Assembly (NCBI GenBank): GCA_029262995.1
Contig: JAJCYH010000019.1
Location: forward strand, 1 to 64,000
Reading direction: 5' to 3'
DNA length: 64,000 bases
Origin: Saprospiraceae bacterium
Lineage (GTDB): Bacteria; Bacteroidota; Bacteroidia; Chitinophagales; Saprospiraceae
Position 1 is the first letter of the stretch. Every line of letters begins with the position of its first letter. The translations under genes and the position numbers were made by a program. Positions 52,441-61,556 of this stretch are shown piece by piece. Under the pieces are notes generated by a model, which did not search any database, was not told where the DNA came from, and saw only the letters and a list, made by a program, of their open reading frames with translations.

Positions 52441-55400
52441 TTAAATCTTAATTATCTTTTGGTCAATAGATAAACTTCCTTGAATACATTTTATAAAGTA
52501 AACTCCTTTATCCATTCTGTTTAAATCAAGCCTTAGGGATGAAGATCCGAGTCTACCCCATGTACATTCAAGGACTCTACCTTGAAGATCATAAAGGAAT
52601 ATTTTAAAATCATTTGTTTTAAACAAATCTGAATTTATGATGCAAAAATCTGAACTTGGATTAGGAAAAACATGAATGTTTTTAGTTTGTGAAATTTCAA
52701 TTCCAGTATTCACATCCAACACAATTTCTACTGTCTCAGAATAAGTATCTCCACATTCTTGAGAAGACTTGATGCGTATATAATAAATGCCTTCTTCAAA
52801 AATTTCAGAAGACAAATCCCATTCAGTGGTATCGGTTACTTCTTCAATAATGATGTTTGTGAAATTTTCGTCTCTTGAGATCTGTAGCACATAGCTTGAT
52901 GCAGCTATGTCGGTCCAAATAACATTCGAAAATTTATCTGGCTTAATATTTTGACCGTTTTGTGGATATGTGATTTCTGTTTGATTGCCATCTCCATTAT
53001 TTTTAAAACTAACAACTGCTATTGCGATAACCACTTCAGATGGAAGAGACACCATTTCAAGACGAAGACTATTAATTTCATGAACCAAGGCTTTTGTCTC
53101 GAGTTCTATTTTCAAAGTATTTAAACTACTTAAAAGAGGTGTTGCTGATAACGAGATGGCATTATTATCTCTGTCAAATGCTCTTATCTCAAAGTTATCA
53201 TTTAATGGTCCCCCATTATAAAACATTAAAAATTCAACATCCTCTCCACTACAGAATGAAAATGAATGTTTCTCAGGAATAATTGTAGGTTCAATCGCTT
53301 CTGAAAAACAGACCTCTAAAGTCCATTGCTCAAATAGGCCACCATCAAAATTTACATTATCTTCAATGCTCATTTCCCACTCCCCTCCTGCAAGTAAATT
53401 ATTAAAAACACTAAGTGGTTGAACTGGCTTATAACTCTCGCCATCTGTAGGAGGACAAGGTATAATATCCAAAGATGATTGATCATCAAATCCCAATAAA
53501 AAATCCTTGTTGTCATCACATACTTCTTCCATCAATATGGAAGACTTTCCAGCAAATTGTAAAGCAAATGTAAGATCTTCAATATAATCATGACTGCCTC
53601 GCACTTCAATCACATTGACATCTTGAGCAAATGTTGGATAAGGATATGAAATGGCAGAAACGACATTATTTGAATTTGATTCTTCAATTATCAATGGACC
53701 ATCGGTTGAATCGAACCTTGTACAAAATATTGGTGCTGTTCTAAAACTATAGATCTCTGACCATTCCGATATTCCACAAGCATTTGTAGATTTGACTCTC
53801 CAGTAATATTTTTGATCATTTCCCAATTGCGTTACCTCAATCATTCTTGCTTCTGTCTCCATGCTAAAGATGATTTCATCAAATGTTTCATCCTTTGATA
53901 TTTGGAATTCATTGGTCACATTATTGGTCCTTCTGATAATTAAACTAAATGTGTTAGAAAGATTTTCTTCATTGTTTTTAGGCTCAACCAAACTAGGAAC
54001 AGGTGGGACACTGTTAAATAAGTCAACATCAATTCTTGATTCTGCGGAATTAAACCCATCTCCTACACTAATCTCAACACGATACCTATCCTCCGGCAAA
54101 TCAGATAGACCCGATATTGTCAATCGGTTTATATCCGATCGTAATCCATCTTCAAATTCAAGAGAAGCCGTTAATCCAGGAGTAACAAAGTCAATTGTGT
54201 ATGATACATTATCTTTAAAAAAATCTGAAAGCTGTAATTCCACCGTAATTTCATCGTTTTCCACTCCACAATGTTCATAGAAATTTTGACTGACATCAAT
54301 GCTATAACTACAAGATTTTCCATTGATATATGGAGGATCTAGTCCTAAAGGATCCAGCCAGAACTTCAAACTGTTACTAGGCTGGCCTCTCCCTTGCCAT
54401 GAGTATCTTATCCATCCATAGGAATCAAACTCATTATTTCCACAGGCCGCAAGACCCCCCTGTAATTGTCCAATTACTCTCTTTTGCGTATTAAAAATGG
54501 GTGCCCCGGATGAACCAGGTTCTGTTGTTCCAATGTCCCAATCATTTACCAATATAAAAGATGTATCCTGACCGTTAGGATCATATGATAATTTATTGTA
54601 CTCGAAACTAATTCGTTTTTCTTCGACATTTGGGTGATGTATACAGATAGAAGAATCAGGTAAAGTGGAATTTAAATCCCAACCAGCAAAGAATAAATCA
54701 TATGAAGGGTCAATTGGGTCATCTAATTCAATCAAAGTAAAATCTGAATCAGACAGGGTAGCCAATAATTTAGCACCTGAATTAAAACTATTTCTTTGTC
54801 CATCTCCATTTCTTCCACTTTCAAAACTTCCAGGTTGCCTGCATATGGAATTCTCATAATTCCAAAAAACCACAACAGACGCTGCAGCACTAGAGGTTAC
54901 ATCACAATGGTCTGCTGTCAAAAAATAGGGCTTGCAATTCTGAGCTGTGTTATTTACTAGCACTCCTGTGCACTGATCTATACCATTTAGAGTATAAGCA
55001 CCAACTGAGCTAATAATATCCCTGTAAGGATCAACAATGGGCCATCCATCGGCAGCACCACAAGCTACATCGAGATTACAAGACCCCGATAAAACGCGTT
55101 TTTGAATATCAACAAAATCATGATTTACACGACTCAAGGTTAATTTGGTAGCCTGTAGATATTCTGGAGAAATTTGCAATTCAAGAACAATTACATCGCC
55201 CAAAACCATAGGTGTCCATAGCTGTTCATGATCATCATTGTCTGCTTTAGAAAAAGGACCAAATACATCATCCATTTCTGGGTTATAAATAAAAAGCTTA
55301 GCATCTCCTGATAGGATAAACTGGGTAAAGGCTAGATTTATAGAATATGCACCAGTAGATTCAATCACTTGGCGCCAAACCAATTTGCCATTTCTAGATT

Positions 55401-55638
55401 CTTCCCAACTTCCCTTTTCAAAAATATCAACATTTATATCTCTAGGTTCAGCAAATCGAAATGGTTTGTTCTTATTGCTTGTATTAATCTTCTTTAGCAA
55501 AGCATGATCCAGTGGTGGGAGAGTTATTTTGTCTATCCTATTTAATGCCATTACTCCTAAACTATTGAACTTAACCTGACCAAAAGAAATGGATACAGAA
55601 AAGAATAATATTAAACAAGAAGCAAAAAGTCTATGCAT
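52441..55638 (-). CDS. Secreted trypsin-like serine protease with P-domain and T9SS tail
   Basis: A 1065-residue secreted protease. After the signal peptide (to about 20) and a propeptide-like beta region, an S1 trypsin/lysyl endopeptidase-like domain lies at about 200-440, with His244 in LTADHCD, Asp299 in SDFTLIEL and Ser377 in PGSSGAP, so the catalytic triad is complete. Fibronectin type III-like segments (about 545-640), a proprotein convertase P-domain (about 640-775; NNLLAGGEWEMSIEDN), another beta region and a type A T9SS sorting domain (about 990-1065; VFPNPSSDFCI, GVYFIKCI) follow. It should be released or anchored outside the cell and degrade proteins. Single gene. Confidence 0.93.
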   Translation of the reverse strand: MHRLFASCLILFFSVSISFGQVKFNSLGVMALNRIDKITLPPLDHALLKKINTSNKNKPFRFAEPRDINVDIFEKGSWEESRNGKLVWRQVIESTGAYSINLAFTQFILSGDAKLFIYNPEMDDVFGPFSKADNDDHEQLWTPMVLGDVIVLELQISPEYLQATKLTLSRVNHDFVDIQKRVLSGSCNLDVACGAADGWPIVDPYRDIISSVGAYTLNGIDQCTGVLVNNTAQNCKPYFLTADHCDVTSSAAASVVVFWNYENSICRQPGSFESGRNGDGQRNSFNSGAKLLATLSDSDFTLIELDDPIDPSYDLFFAGWDLNSTLPDSSICIHHPNVEEKRISFEYNKLSYDPNGQDTSFILVNDWDIGTTEPGSSGAPIFNTQKRVIGQLQGGLAACGNNEFDSYGWIRYSWQGRGQPSNSLKFWLDPLGLDPPYINGKSCSYSIDVSQNFYEHCGVENDEITVELQLSDFFKDNVSYTIDFVTPGLTASLEFEDGLRSDINRLTISGLSDLPEDRYRVEISVGDGFNSAESRIDVDLFNSVPPVPSLVEPKNNEENLSNTFSLIIRRTNNVTNEFQISKDETFDEIIFSMETEARMIEVTQLGNDQKYYWRVKSTNACGISEWSEIYSFRTAPIFCTRFDSTDGPLIIEESNSNNVVSAISYPYPTFAQDVNVIEVRGSHDYIEDLTFALQFAGKSSILMEEVCDDNKDFLLGFDDQSSLDIIPCPPTDGESYKPVQPLSVFNNLLAGGEWEMSIEDNVNFDGGLFEQWTLEVCFSEAIEPTIIPEKHSFSFCSGEDVEFLMFYNGGPLNDNFEIRAFDRDNNAISLSATPLLSSLNTLKIELETKALVHEINSLRLEMVSLPSEVVIAIAVVSFKNNGDGNQTEITYPQNGQNIKPDKFSNVIWTDIAASSYVLQISRDENFTNIIIEEVTDTTEWDLSSEIFEEGIYYIRIKSSQECGDTYSETVEIVLDVNTGIEISQTKNIHVFPNPSSDFCIINSDLFKTNDFKIFLYDLQGRVLECTWGRLGSSSLRLDLNRMDKGVYFIKCIQGSLSIDQKIIKI

Positions 55639-55896
55639 TAAAACAACGATTGAATCATGAATTTATGAAAATTCGTTATGAAAGTAATTTCTAAATGCGA
55701 CATTTAGTTCAGATTGATCGCATAAAACGTGTAGACAAATATGAATATAATCTTTCTTTCTTGTCAAATTGTTTAATATTCCGTGCAATGTTAAATAAAA
55801 AAAACTCCTCAGCAAATAACTGGGGAGTTCTCATTGGGGAAGTAAAATAAGATCTTAAACACTAAGGTCCAATTTCACTATTGACTTCAATTCTCT
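55639..55896. other. Intergenic region between protease and SnoaL-like gene
   Basis: 258 bp of A/T-rich sequence. The only structure seen is the strong terminator at 55797-55829. The right-hand part is the 3' end of the SnoaL-like gene's transcript; the left part must contain the protease promoter, but no perfect TAnnTTTG was found on the minus strand. Confidence 0.5.
55797..55829 (-). terminator. Rho-independent terminator after the SnoaL-like lipoprotein gene
   Basis: AACTCCTCAG (55803-55812) and CTGGGGAGTT (55820-55829) form a 10-bp stem with one G-U pair and a 7-base loop. On the minus strand the hairpin is followed by a run of eight T (55804-55797) and further T-rich sequence, a classical terminator located 68 bp past the stop at 55897. 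Confidence 0.85.
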
Positions 55897-56436
55897 TTAA
55901 CTGCCCTCCTCTTTGTCATCATCTTCTCCGTCATCATGATCATGATCATCATCATCGTTGTCCTTATCTTTAGCATCACTGTTGAAAATATCCCTGATAC
56001 AGATATATTTGCCATCTCTTTTTTCGAATAATGACATAAACTTGCCTGTAGAAGCTTCTCCACCTTCTGGTGTATAAGTCCATTTTCCTACTTCCACTGC
56101 AATATCACCAGCTGCGTATAAGTCAATGATTTCAAAAGAAATATTACCTTTTTGATCTGGATTTTCTGCCATTTCAGCTTTAGCACGAGCTAAAATTGCT
56201 TCCTTACCAACTAAAGTCGGCATATCTGGAACAAGACTATTGGCATCATCAGCATAATAGGCTACTTGGGCTTCAGCGTCTCTCGCATTTGAAGCCGCTG
56301 CAAAGGCATCTTCCATGGCCTGAATTTCAGCACGTACAGCATCCATATCAATGGCGGTTTCTGTGGCTGGCGCTTGACAAGAAAATATTGTTGTCAGAGC
56401 AAATAATAAAGCAAAGCTTTGAATTAGGTTCTTCAT
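55897..56436 (-). CDS. SnoaL/DUF4440-like lipoprotein with acidic His-rich tail
   Basis: A 179-residue lipoprotein (lipobox TIFSC, Cys 20) with one NTF2-like cone-shaped domain of the SnoaL/DUF4440 group (AMEDAFAAASNARDAEAQVAYYADDA, LVGKEAILARAKAEM, VGKWTYTPEGGEASTGKFMSLFEKRDGKY). It ends in about 27 residues made almost only of Asp, Glu, His and Lys (DDDDHDHDDGEDDD). The tail could bind divalent cations. The domain may be enzymatic or a small-ligand pocket; no substrate is known. Expressed from its own promoter and closed by a strong terminator. Confidence 0.88.
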   Translation of the reverse strand: MKNLIQSFALLFALTTIFSCQAPATETAIDMDAVRAEIQAMEDAFAAASNARDAEAQVAYYADDANSLVPDMPTLVGKEAILARAKAEMAENPDQKGNISFEIIDLYAAGDIAVEVGKWTYTPEGGEASTGKFMSLFEKRDGKYICIRDIFNSDAKDKDNDDDDHDHDDGEDDDKEEGS

Positions 56437-56675
56437 TACTAATAATTTGGTGTGAATAATTACTGAATGTACTCCATAAATGGCAGATTTTCAATGAAAT
56501 AGCCATATTATTTTATAATGATTGAAAGAAAATAGCTTAGATTTTTTAACATTTACCTGTAATTAAAGCAATTCATTAAGTCGCAACAATTATTATAATT
56601 TTGGAATCTAAAAATTATTATTGTCAATTGGATTAGGAAAAAAATCAAGTCGACTCATCTTACAAATTAATATTT

Positions 56676-57113
56676 ATGAGTAAAACATCATCCTCCATAA
56701 TAGTCATTCTGTTTTTCTTTTCTTTAACTCTAGGTCTTAGCCAAGATAGTAATACAATAAGCTGTATGATTGATATAAATGATGACCATACATACTCCCT
56801 AACTGTAGACAGTATTAAAGTCGAACCAATAGTTGGTCAACATAATTTTCTTATGGGCTTTTATAAAACTCTGCGTTATCCGCCATCTGCCAGAAACAAT
56901 GGTGTACAAGGCACTGTTATTCTAGAAGTTTTTGTTGATAAAAACGGAATTGTCGAAAAGACTGAAATTATTCAATCTCTTCACAAGGAGTGTGATGAAG
57001 CTTCAGAAAAAGCATTTTGGGAAAATATACAAAGTGGCTTTCATCCATTAGTAATTAATGAGGAAGCAAAAAGCTTTAAATTTCAACTGCCTGTTAAATT
57101 CAGATTGGAATAG
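56676..57113 (+). CDS. Exported TonB C-terminal-domain protein (energy transducer-like)
   Basis: A 145-residue protein with a signal peptide (SSIIVILFFFSLTLGLS, cleaved before Q) and a TonB C-terminal domain at about 65-143: YPPSARNNGVQGTVILEVFVDKNGIVEKTEII and KFQLPVKFRLE. It lacks the membrane anchor and Pro-rich spacer of true TonB, so it cannot by itself couple to ExbB/ExbD. Proteins of this type are frequent in Bacteroidota and may bind TonB boxes or peptidoglycan. Single gene, followed by a hairpin at 57163. Confidence 0.88.
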   Translation: MSKTSSSIIVILFFFSLTLGLSQDSNTISCMIDINDDHTYSLTVDSIKVEPIVGQHNFLMGFYKTLRYPPSARNNGVQGTVILEVFVDKNGIVEKTEIIQSLHKECDEASEKAFWENIQSGFHPLVINEEAKSFKFQLPVKFRLE

Positions 57114-57154
57114 TCGTTCTTGGTATTTCATGGAAATATTGATTATCAAAAGGA

Positions 57155-57188
57155 CAAAAAAAGAAGCGCCAGATCATTCCGACACTTC
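57155..57188. terminator. Hairpin after the TonB C-terminal-domain gene
   Basis: Bases 57163-57188 fold into a hairpin of about eleven pairs (several G-U) with a very small loop. A run of seven A (57156-57162) on the left gives a U-tract for leftward transcription, and T-rich sequence (TTGTTTTGTTTTGTT) follows on the right at about 57198-57215. It can terminate from both sides; for the gene at 56676 it lies about 50 bp past the stop. Confidence 0.6.
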
Positions 57189-57476
57189 TTCTGTTGATTG
57201 TTGTTTTGTTTTGTTGCTCTAAATCAAAAATGAAAAGCATTTAATTTGACATTTTTTAAGAGCTCAATTAATTAGAAATCATAAAATATCGAATCCCTTT
57301 AATTTCAATAATTCAAATCTAACCCAAAATCAGGTTTTACACTAGCACATTTGTTCCAAGCTATATAACATTTTGCGCAAAGCAGCATAATAATATGGCA
57401 TTTGTTACCAAAAGAAATGCATTTCTGTATAGTTATATTGAAATATCGTTGATTTAAACATCTGTAAATGTGAACC

Positions 57477-57604
57477 TTATGAAATATCAGAAGGAGATTC
57501 ACCAAAATACTCCTTAAGTCTTGCTGAAAAATAAGTGGGTGAGTAAATCCTACCATAAAACAAATTTCAAAGATGGATTTATCTTCACCATAATTCCACT
57601 GCAT
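57477..57604 (-). pseudogene. Frameshifted C-terminal fragment of an AraC-family HTH regulator
   Basis: One minus-strand frame gives EDKSIFEICFMVGFTHP and then, after a shift at about 57548-57552, another frame continues SPTYFSARLKEYFGESPSDI to a stop at 57479-57477. Joined, this is the last helix-turn-helix of AraC-family proteins (typically ISEIAYMVGFxSPSYFSxxFKEYFGxxPSxY). Upstream of the fragment there is no HTH-1 and an in-frame stop (TAA) precedes the ATG at 57604, so only about 40 residues remain. It is a remnant of a deleted regulator or of the regulatory end of a hybrid sensor. Confidence 0.65.
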
Positions 57605-57609
57605 TTACA

Positions 57610-57922
57610 ATCCAATATTACATTTGGCAATGTAGCCTTGGTATCTATTGCCATCTTAACTTCTTGATAGGCCTATTATAAAGTTTCTATCCATTGGCAC
57701 TATAGCTTTGTATTAGGCTTCCTTCTGATCTTCGGACACTTGAGGTACCCTTGCCATCAGCTAACCGTTTCCGCCCAATATGTCCGCTTGGGATTATAAC
57801 ACTATAGGTCCTGCTCATGCCTGGCAACAAAAAAGTACCCGTCACATCAGACAGGTGCTTTAGAGTATTCAACCAGTTATTCTATCTATCTGGATGAGTT
57901 TATTTCTCTTATATCGTCGCAT
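57610..57922 (-). mobile_element. Possible truncated group II intron (5' part)
   Basis: On the minus strand the segment begins with ATGCGACGATATAAGAG, similar to the GUGYG 5' end of group II introns. It holds paired elements such as CGGACA/TGTCCG (about 57791-57786 with 57738-57733) and CCCAA/TTGGG, a GGAAACGG-like loop and GGTACCTC. It is visibly richer in G+C and structure than its surroundings and not coding. No reverse transcriptase and no domain V/VI end is present, and the sequence then runs into the AraC fragment, so it would be a 5' remnant. The call rests on general resemblance and needs a covariance-model search. Confidence 0.35.
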
Positions 57923-58072
57923 CCCAGCCTGTATCAGCTCGTTCTTCTCGATTGTGAAGTCTGTTATCTAAATCCCTACTTAGATCCAGATAAAGTTTCT
58001 CTGAAAACTTTAATACATTCTCTCGAGAGATTGAATTGCTTTCTTGGTTTACCATTCTTACAATCTTAAGAC

Positions 58073-58627
58073 TTATTCAGGTTCACCAGAGTCTCCATAC
58101 TTATCTATATAAGCTACTATTTCCTTTAATGCGAGAAGTTTTTGTTCAAGGACATGCGGCGCAGTTACATGCGATACGCCATCCACAATCTCTCCTATAG
58201 CAGGATCGAGGATGCCATACGTTTTGTACGTTGCCTCCATCACTTGATTCATGTTAAATAATGCATCATAAGTAAGTATGGACTTTACAACAAGCTCTTT
58301 ATTCTCATCAGAAGTCATATAAAGATTAAGCATAAACCAAAACGCTTTCTTTAGCTCTTGTCTCTGCATAAACTCCATAGTAGTCTGCCAAGTGTAGACC
58401 TCAGGATAGATTATTGCTCGATAGTCCTCGTCATTTAGGATTCTCATTGTCTCTTCATTAAGAAGAACAGAATCTTCAACTACTTGAGCACCATGCTCAT
58501 ACAAATCTTCTAACCAATTTAAGATTTCAGTCTCAGCCATGTCACTCGCCTCTTGTGCATGAGCTCCAGCTGAAGACAATAAAAAACAAAGGACCAATAA
58601 AGCGTACTTACTTATGATGATTTTCAT
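58073..58627 (-). CDS. Secreted helical protein downstream of the large fibre-like protein
   Basis: A 184-residue exported protein (signal peptide KIIISKYALLVLCFLLSSAGAHA, cleaved before Q). The mature part is acidic and mostly helical (ETEILNWLEDLYEHGAQVVED, TWQTTMEFMQRQELKKAFWFMLNLYM, LEQKLLALKEIVAYIDKYG). I recognise no family. It begins 7 bp after the stop of the 955-residue protein, so the two are made from one transcript and may work together. It could assist export or assembly of the fibre-like protein, but this is only inferred from position. Confidence 0.8.
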   Translation of the reverse strand: MKIIISKYALLVLCFLLSSAGAHAQEASDMAETEILNWLEDLYEHGAQVVEDSVLLNEETMRILNDEDYRAIIYPEVYTWQTTMEFMQRQELKKAFWFMLNLYMTSDENKELVVKSILTYDALFNMNQVMEATYKTYGILDPAIGEIVDGVSHVTAPHVLEQKLLALKEIVAYIDKYGDSGEPE

Positions 58628-58634
58628 GGTTTGA

Positions 58635-61502
58635 TTATTTATTGATGTTTATGGATAATCTATCAGATATAGCTGCAATCTTATCTTCTACTGAGCTCAA
58701 TCTGCTTTCATTATTAGAGAATTTATTCTCGAATCCTTTGAATACATTATCAAAATCTCCACTTTTTACACCTATTAATGCAAGTACCATTTTAGGTCCG
58801 TCATATGGATCATTTTCCCAAGATCTACCAACAACTCTTTCATAGTTGTCAATGGACATGCTATTAGGGTTTATAGCTACTCCGTAACCAGGCGTAGTTT
58901 CAACTGCAACGATATAATCACCACTCTCTACAGGACCTAATACCTTTACTGGTACTTGACCTATAAATGCAATACTATTACCATTAGACAAGTCAGCATC
59001 TTTAGGCATGTTACCAAGCACAATAGGATGATGAGAAACCACCATGATTTGTTCAGCACCCTTGACATCTTTAGTCACTTTACCTCCTATGACACCCACG
59101 ATATCTCCTGGTTGAATAGTTTCCTTATGATCTACTCTCTCTAACCACTCTGCATAGTCACCATTACCTGATCTATACTCTACACCCATATTAGCATAAG
59201 CTAAAAGAGCTTCATTGACTTTTTGCTTAAAGTGATATTTACCATGTAGCTTGTCTGTTTTGCTTTCAGTAATGGCTGCTCTCAATCCTGATAAAAACAT
59301 CGGATTAAGATACTTCTTAGACCAATCTGTCACTGACACCGCTTTAACAGATCCCATCTTATTGTTATCCTTATCGGTAAAAGTTAAGAATTCATTGTCG
59401 TTATTCAATGGGGTGCTACCGCCTGATTCTGTCAAGCATATATTAGGAATCTCCCAAAATTCTAATGATAAAATATCTATAGTCGGTATACCTAAACTTG
59501 TGAAATCAAGTGATGGAACAGCTGGTACTATAAGTTCTGGTAAGTCTGGAACATCAATATTAACATCTGGCACATCCACATTTGGCACTGAAGGCAATTT
59601 AACAGATGGTAAATCTGGAAGAAGTGTAACAGGAGGCAAACTGATACCGGGGAAACCAAATCCTGGGATACTTAATACTACAGCTGGAACTGCTGGTGTA
59701 CATATGTCCGTAACCCCAGTTGGATCACAAATTTCAGGAATTCCTGGAATTATTTCAAGTGAAAACCCATTCCATATATTAGCTGCTGGAACACCAACTG
59801 TTAAATTTTGAAATGGATCCAAAACCGTATTAATAGGTGCCGTCAAATCAAATGACCCTAAAGCGGCATTAACAGTATTGATTGGGAAATCAGCAGCATT
59901 CTCTATAGCAATATTAAATCCAGAGGTTGTTAAGTTAGCTAATCCTTGTAAGCCAGTATTCAATGGTGCAGAAACATTAAAGGGTAATCCCAATTCCATG
60001 TTTAAAATATCTATAAGACCATTTGTAAGTCCTATTGCTGCTCCTAATGCTAACTTAGCATCGTTCAAGCCTCCTTGTATTACTACATCTTGCAGTATGC
60101 CTAATTTGTTAGGTACGCCACATTTGATCAAATTTTTCATTTGTTCACTTGCCGCAGACGTAGTGCCTAAAACAGTCGCTCTAACATCAGCAGGAAGATT
60201 ATTTACATCAAGAGCATATTGGCTTCTATTCTTACCCAACATGATTTTAATGCCATCTCCATTGTTATTTTCAACATTCTTGAGGATAGCTACATAACCA
60301 TCATCACTCACAACATCTCCAAAACCATAAGTTGGCCCAGTTGTGGAGGTCTCAAGTAATAACTTATTACTAAGAGATGAAACACCGTCTATAGTTAAGT
60401 CTCCAGAAAGCATTGTATTGGATAAATTATTAACTGAGAGCGTATTGTTTAGATTAGCAACACCGTCTATAAGAGCAGTACTTCTAAATCGAGATGCAGC
60501 ATCCACATTTAGGGTGCCCAACAATCCGGTGTTAGACAATACCTTAAGAGTGCCTGTTAGATCTGATGCGCCAATAACTTTCAGATCATCATTAATTTCA
60601 GTATTAGCTTGTACAGTTAGATCTGAATCTAATGCAGTGGCAGCATCCACATTTAATGTCCCTAACAATGTAGTTGATAACATAACATCCATTGTACCAT
60701 CTAAAGCGGCATCCAAAGAAACATCTAATGTCTTATCCATTTGAACAGGGCCTGTGAAAATTGCCTGGTTCATATCCGGGCCACCAATAGTTGTTGGACC
60801 ATTAATGTCCACAGTCCCAACAGTTGTATTCAGAAATACATTTTGATTTACAGTCAAATTCTGCTGTATAACCGCGCTTCCTTCCACGTCAAGGTTACCA
60901 TTAAATTGAATTACACCGTCTGCAGTAATTCTCATACGCTCCTGATCGTCTGTAACAAATACGATAGGCACATAATCTGTTGTACCCATAACTGGAGGGT
61001 TGTTATGATTATCCGCATTTTTGTTTCCTTTCAAGGACCAGGTATTGCCTCCAGAAGGAGAGCCGGACTTGAAAAAAGATTGATCTTCCAATACGCTTCC
61101 TGCCTCAATAGCATAATACGCATAAGGCACAGAATACAACTTGCTTGAAGTGACAATTTTAAAATCATCATCTGATGATTTCTTGATCGATATACGTGCC
61201 CAGACATTCTGATCGCTCCATGGAATCTCATCAAATTCTCCACCTGTTTTCTTGCCCTCACCTATAGAGAGATTTAGCAATCCAAATGTATTTGAACTCA
61301 GACTGTGCATTTCGGAGTATAAAACGCTTTCTTCTGGCTCCATAGTCATCATTTCTACTTTGACAACCATTTGCTCGTTGGCAATCAATTCGCCAGCTGC
61401 ATCACGTGCAATAGCTTGATAGTGCATGCCAACAGCTGTGTTTTGTGCAAACATCATTACTGAGCTAAGTACCAATGTTATAGTTATGATTAAACTTTTC
61501 AT
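58635..61502 (-). CDS. Large secreted repeat (fibre-like) protein, paralogue A
   Basis: A 955-residue exported protein (signal peptide to about 19). Residues 20-135 form the N-terminal module common in Bacteroidota surface proteins (HYQAIARDAAGELIANEQ, SSNTFGLLNLSIGEG, KLYSVPYAYYA). About 190-385 are short repeats of L-x-V/D-x-x-T-x-L type (GTLNVDAATAL, GTLKVLSNTGL) likely forming a beta-helix. About 385-600 are hydrophobic Gly/Asn-rich, followed by a Pro/Val/Asp-rich stretch (KLPSVPNVDVPDVNIDVPDL) and a conserved C-terminal beta domain (GDYAEWLERVDHKETIQPGD, IAFIGQVPVKVLGPV) like those of tail-fibre-type proteins, then a coiled-coil end. No T9SS tail is seen. Function unknown; adhesion or a surface fibre is inferred. 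Confidence 0.85.
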   Translation of the reverse strand: MKSLIITITLVLSSVMMFAQNTAVGMHYQAIARDAAGELIANEQMVVKVEMMTMEPEESVLYSEMHSLSSNTFGLLNLSIGEGKKTGGEFDEIPWSDQNVWARISIKKSSDDDFKIVTSSKLYSVPYAYYAIEAGSVLEDQSFFKSGSPSGGNTWSLKGNKNADNHNNPPVMGTTDYVPIVFVTDDQERMRITADGVIQFNGNLDVEGSAVIQQNLTVNQNVFLNTTVGTVDINGPTTIGGPDMNQAIFTGPVQMDKTLDVSLDAALDGTMDVMLSTTLLGTLNVDAATALDSDLTVQANTEINDDLKVIGASDLTGTLKVLSNTGLLGTLNVDAASRFRSTALIDGVANLNNTLSVNNLSNTMLSGDLTIDGVSSLSNKLLLETSTTGPTYGFGDVVSDDGYVAILKNVENNNGDGIKIMLGKNRSQYALDVNNLPADVRATVLGTTSAASEQMKNLIKCGVPNKLGILQDVVIQGGLNDAKLALGAAIGLTNGLIDILNMELGLPFNVSAPLNTGLQGLANLTTSGFNIAIENAADFPINTVNAALGSFDLTAPINTVLDPFQNLTVGVPAANIWNGFSLEIIPGIPEICDPTGVTDICTPAVPAVVLSIPGFGFPGISLPPVTLLPDLPSVKLPSVPNVDVPDVNIDVPDLPELIVPAVPSLDFTSLGIPTIDILSLEFWEIPNICLTESGGSTPLNNDNEFLTFTDKDNNKMGSVKAVSVTDWSKKYLNPMFLSGLRAAITESKTDKLHGKYHFKQKVNEALLAYANMGVEYRSGNGDYAEWLERVDHKETIQPGDIVGVIGGKVTKDVKGAEQIMVVSHHPIVLGNMPKDADLSNGNSIAFIGQVPVKVLGPVESGDYIVAVETTPGYGVAINPNSMSIDNYERVVGRSWENDPYDGPKMVLALIGVKSGDFDNVFKGFENKFSNNESRLSSVEDKIAAISDRLSININK

Positions 61503-61556
61503 AATAATTTCTTTTTAAAATTGAAATAATTGATTGAATTAAACGATTCAAGCTTG

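Larger units (their letters stand above)
57114..58072. other. Gene-poor 959-bp region with element scars
   Basis: No intact gene was recognised. It contains, from left to right, the hairpin at 57163, a frameshifted AraC-type HTH tail on the minus strand (57477-57604), and a G+C-richer, structured minus-strand stretch from about 57610 to 57922 resembling the 5' part of a group II intron. Short frames at 57305-57604 and 57687-57872 are not regarded as genes. Confidence 0.6.

Noticed and set aside
57305-57604. Minus-strand 99-codon frame as an independent gene
   Set aside because: Only the first about 23 residues look like protein (AraC HTH); after the frameshift the conserved sequence continues in another frame, so the frame as given is not a real gene.
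57687-57872. Minus-strand 61-codon frame with a seemingly regular protein sequence
   Set aside because: It lies within a structured, stem-rich stretch, has no family similarity I can name and is better explained as non-coding intron-like sequence.
59251-60297. Long plus-strand open frames opposite the fibre-like proteins (also 62265-63104, 60741-61148, 63626-63940)
   Set aside because: They are antisense shadows of the repetitive minus-strand coding regions, similar between the two paralogues only because the genes are, and have no promoter or domain.
60343-60740. Repeats as a possible CRISPR array
   Set aside because: The repeats are in-frame, imperfect, coding and without uniform spacers; no cas genes are present.
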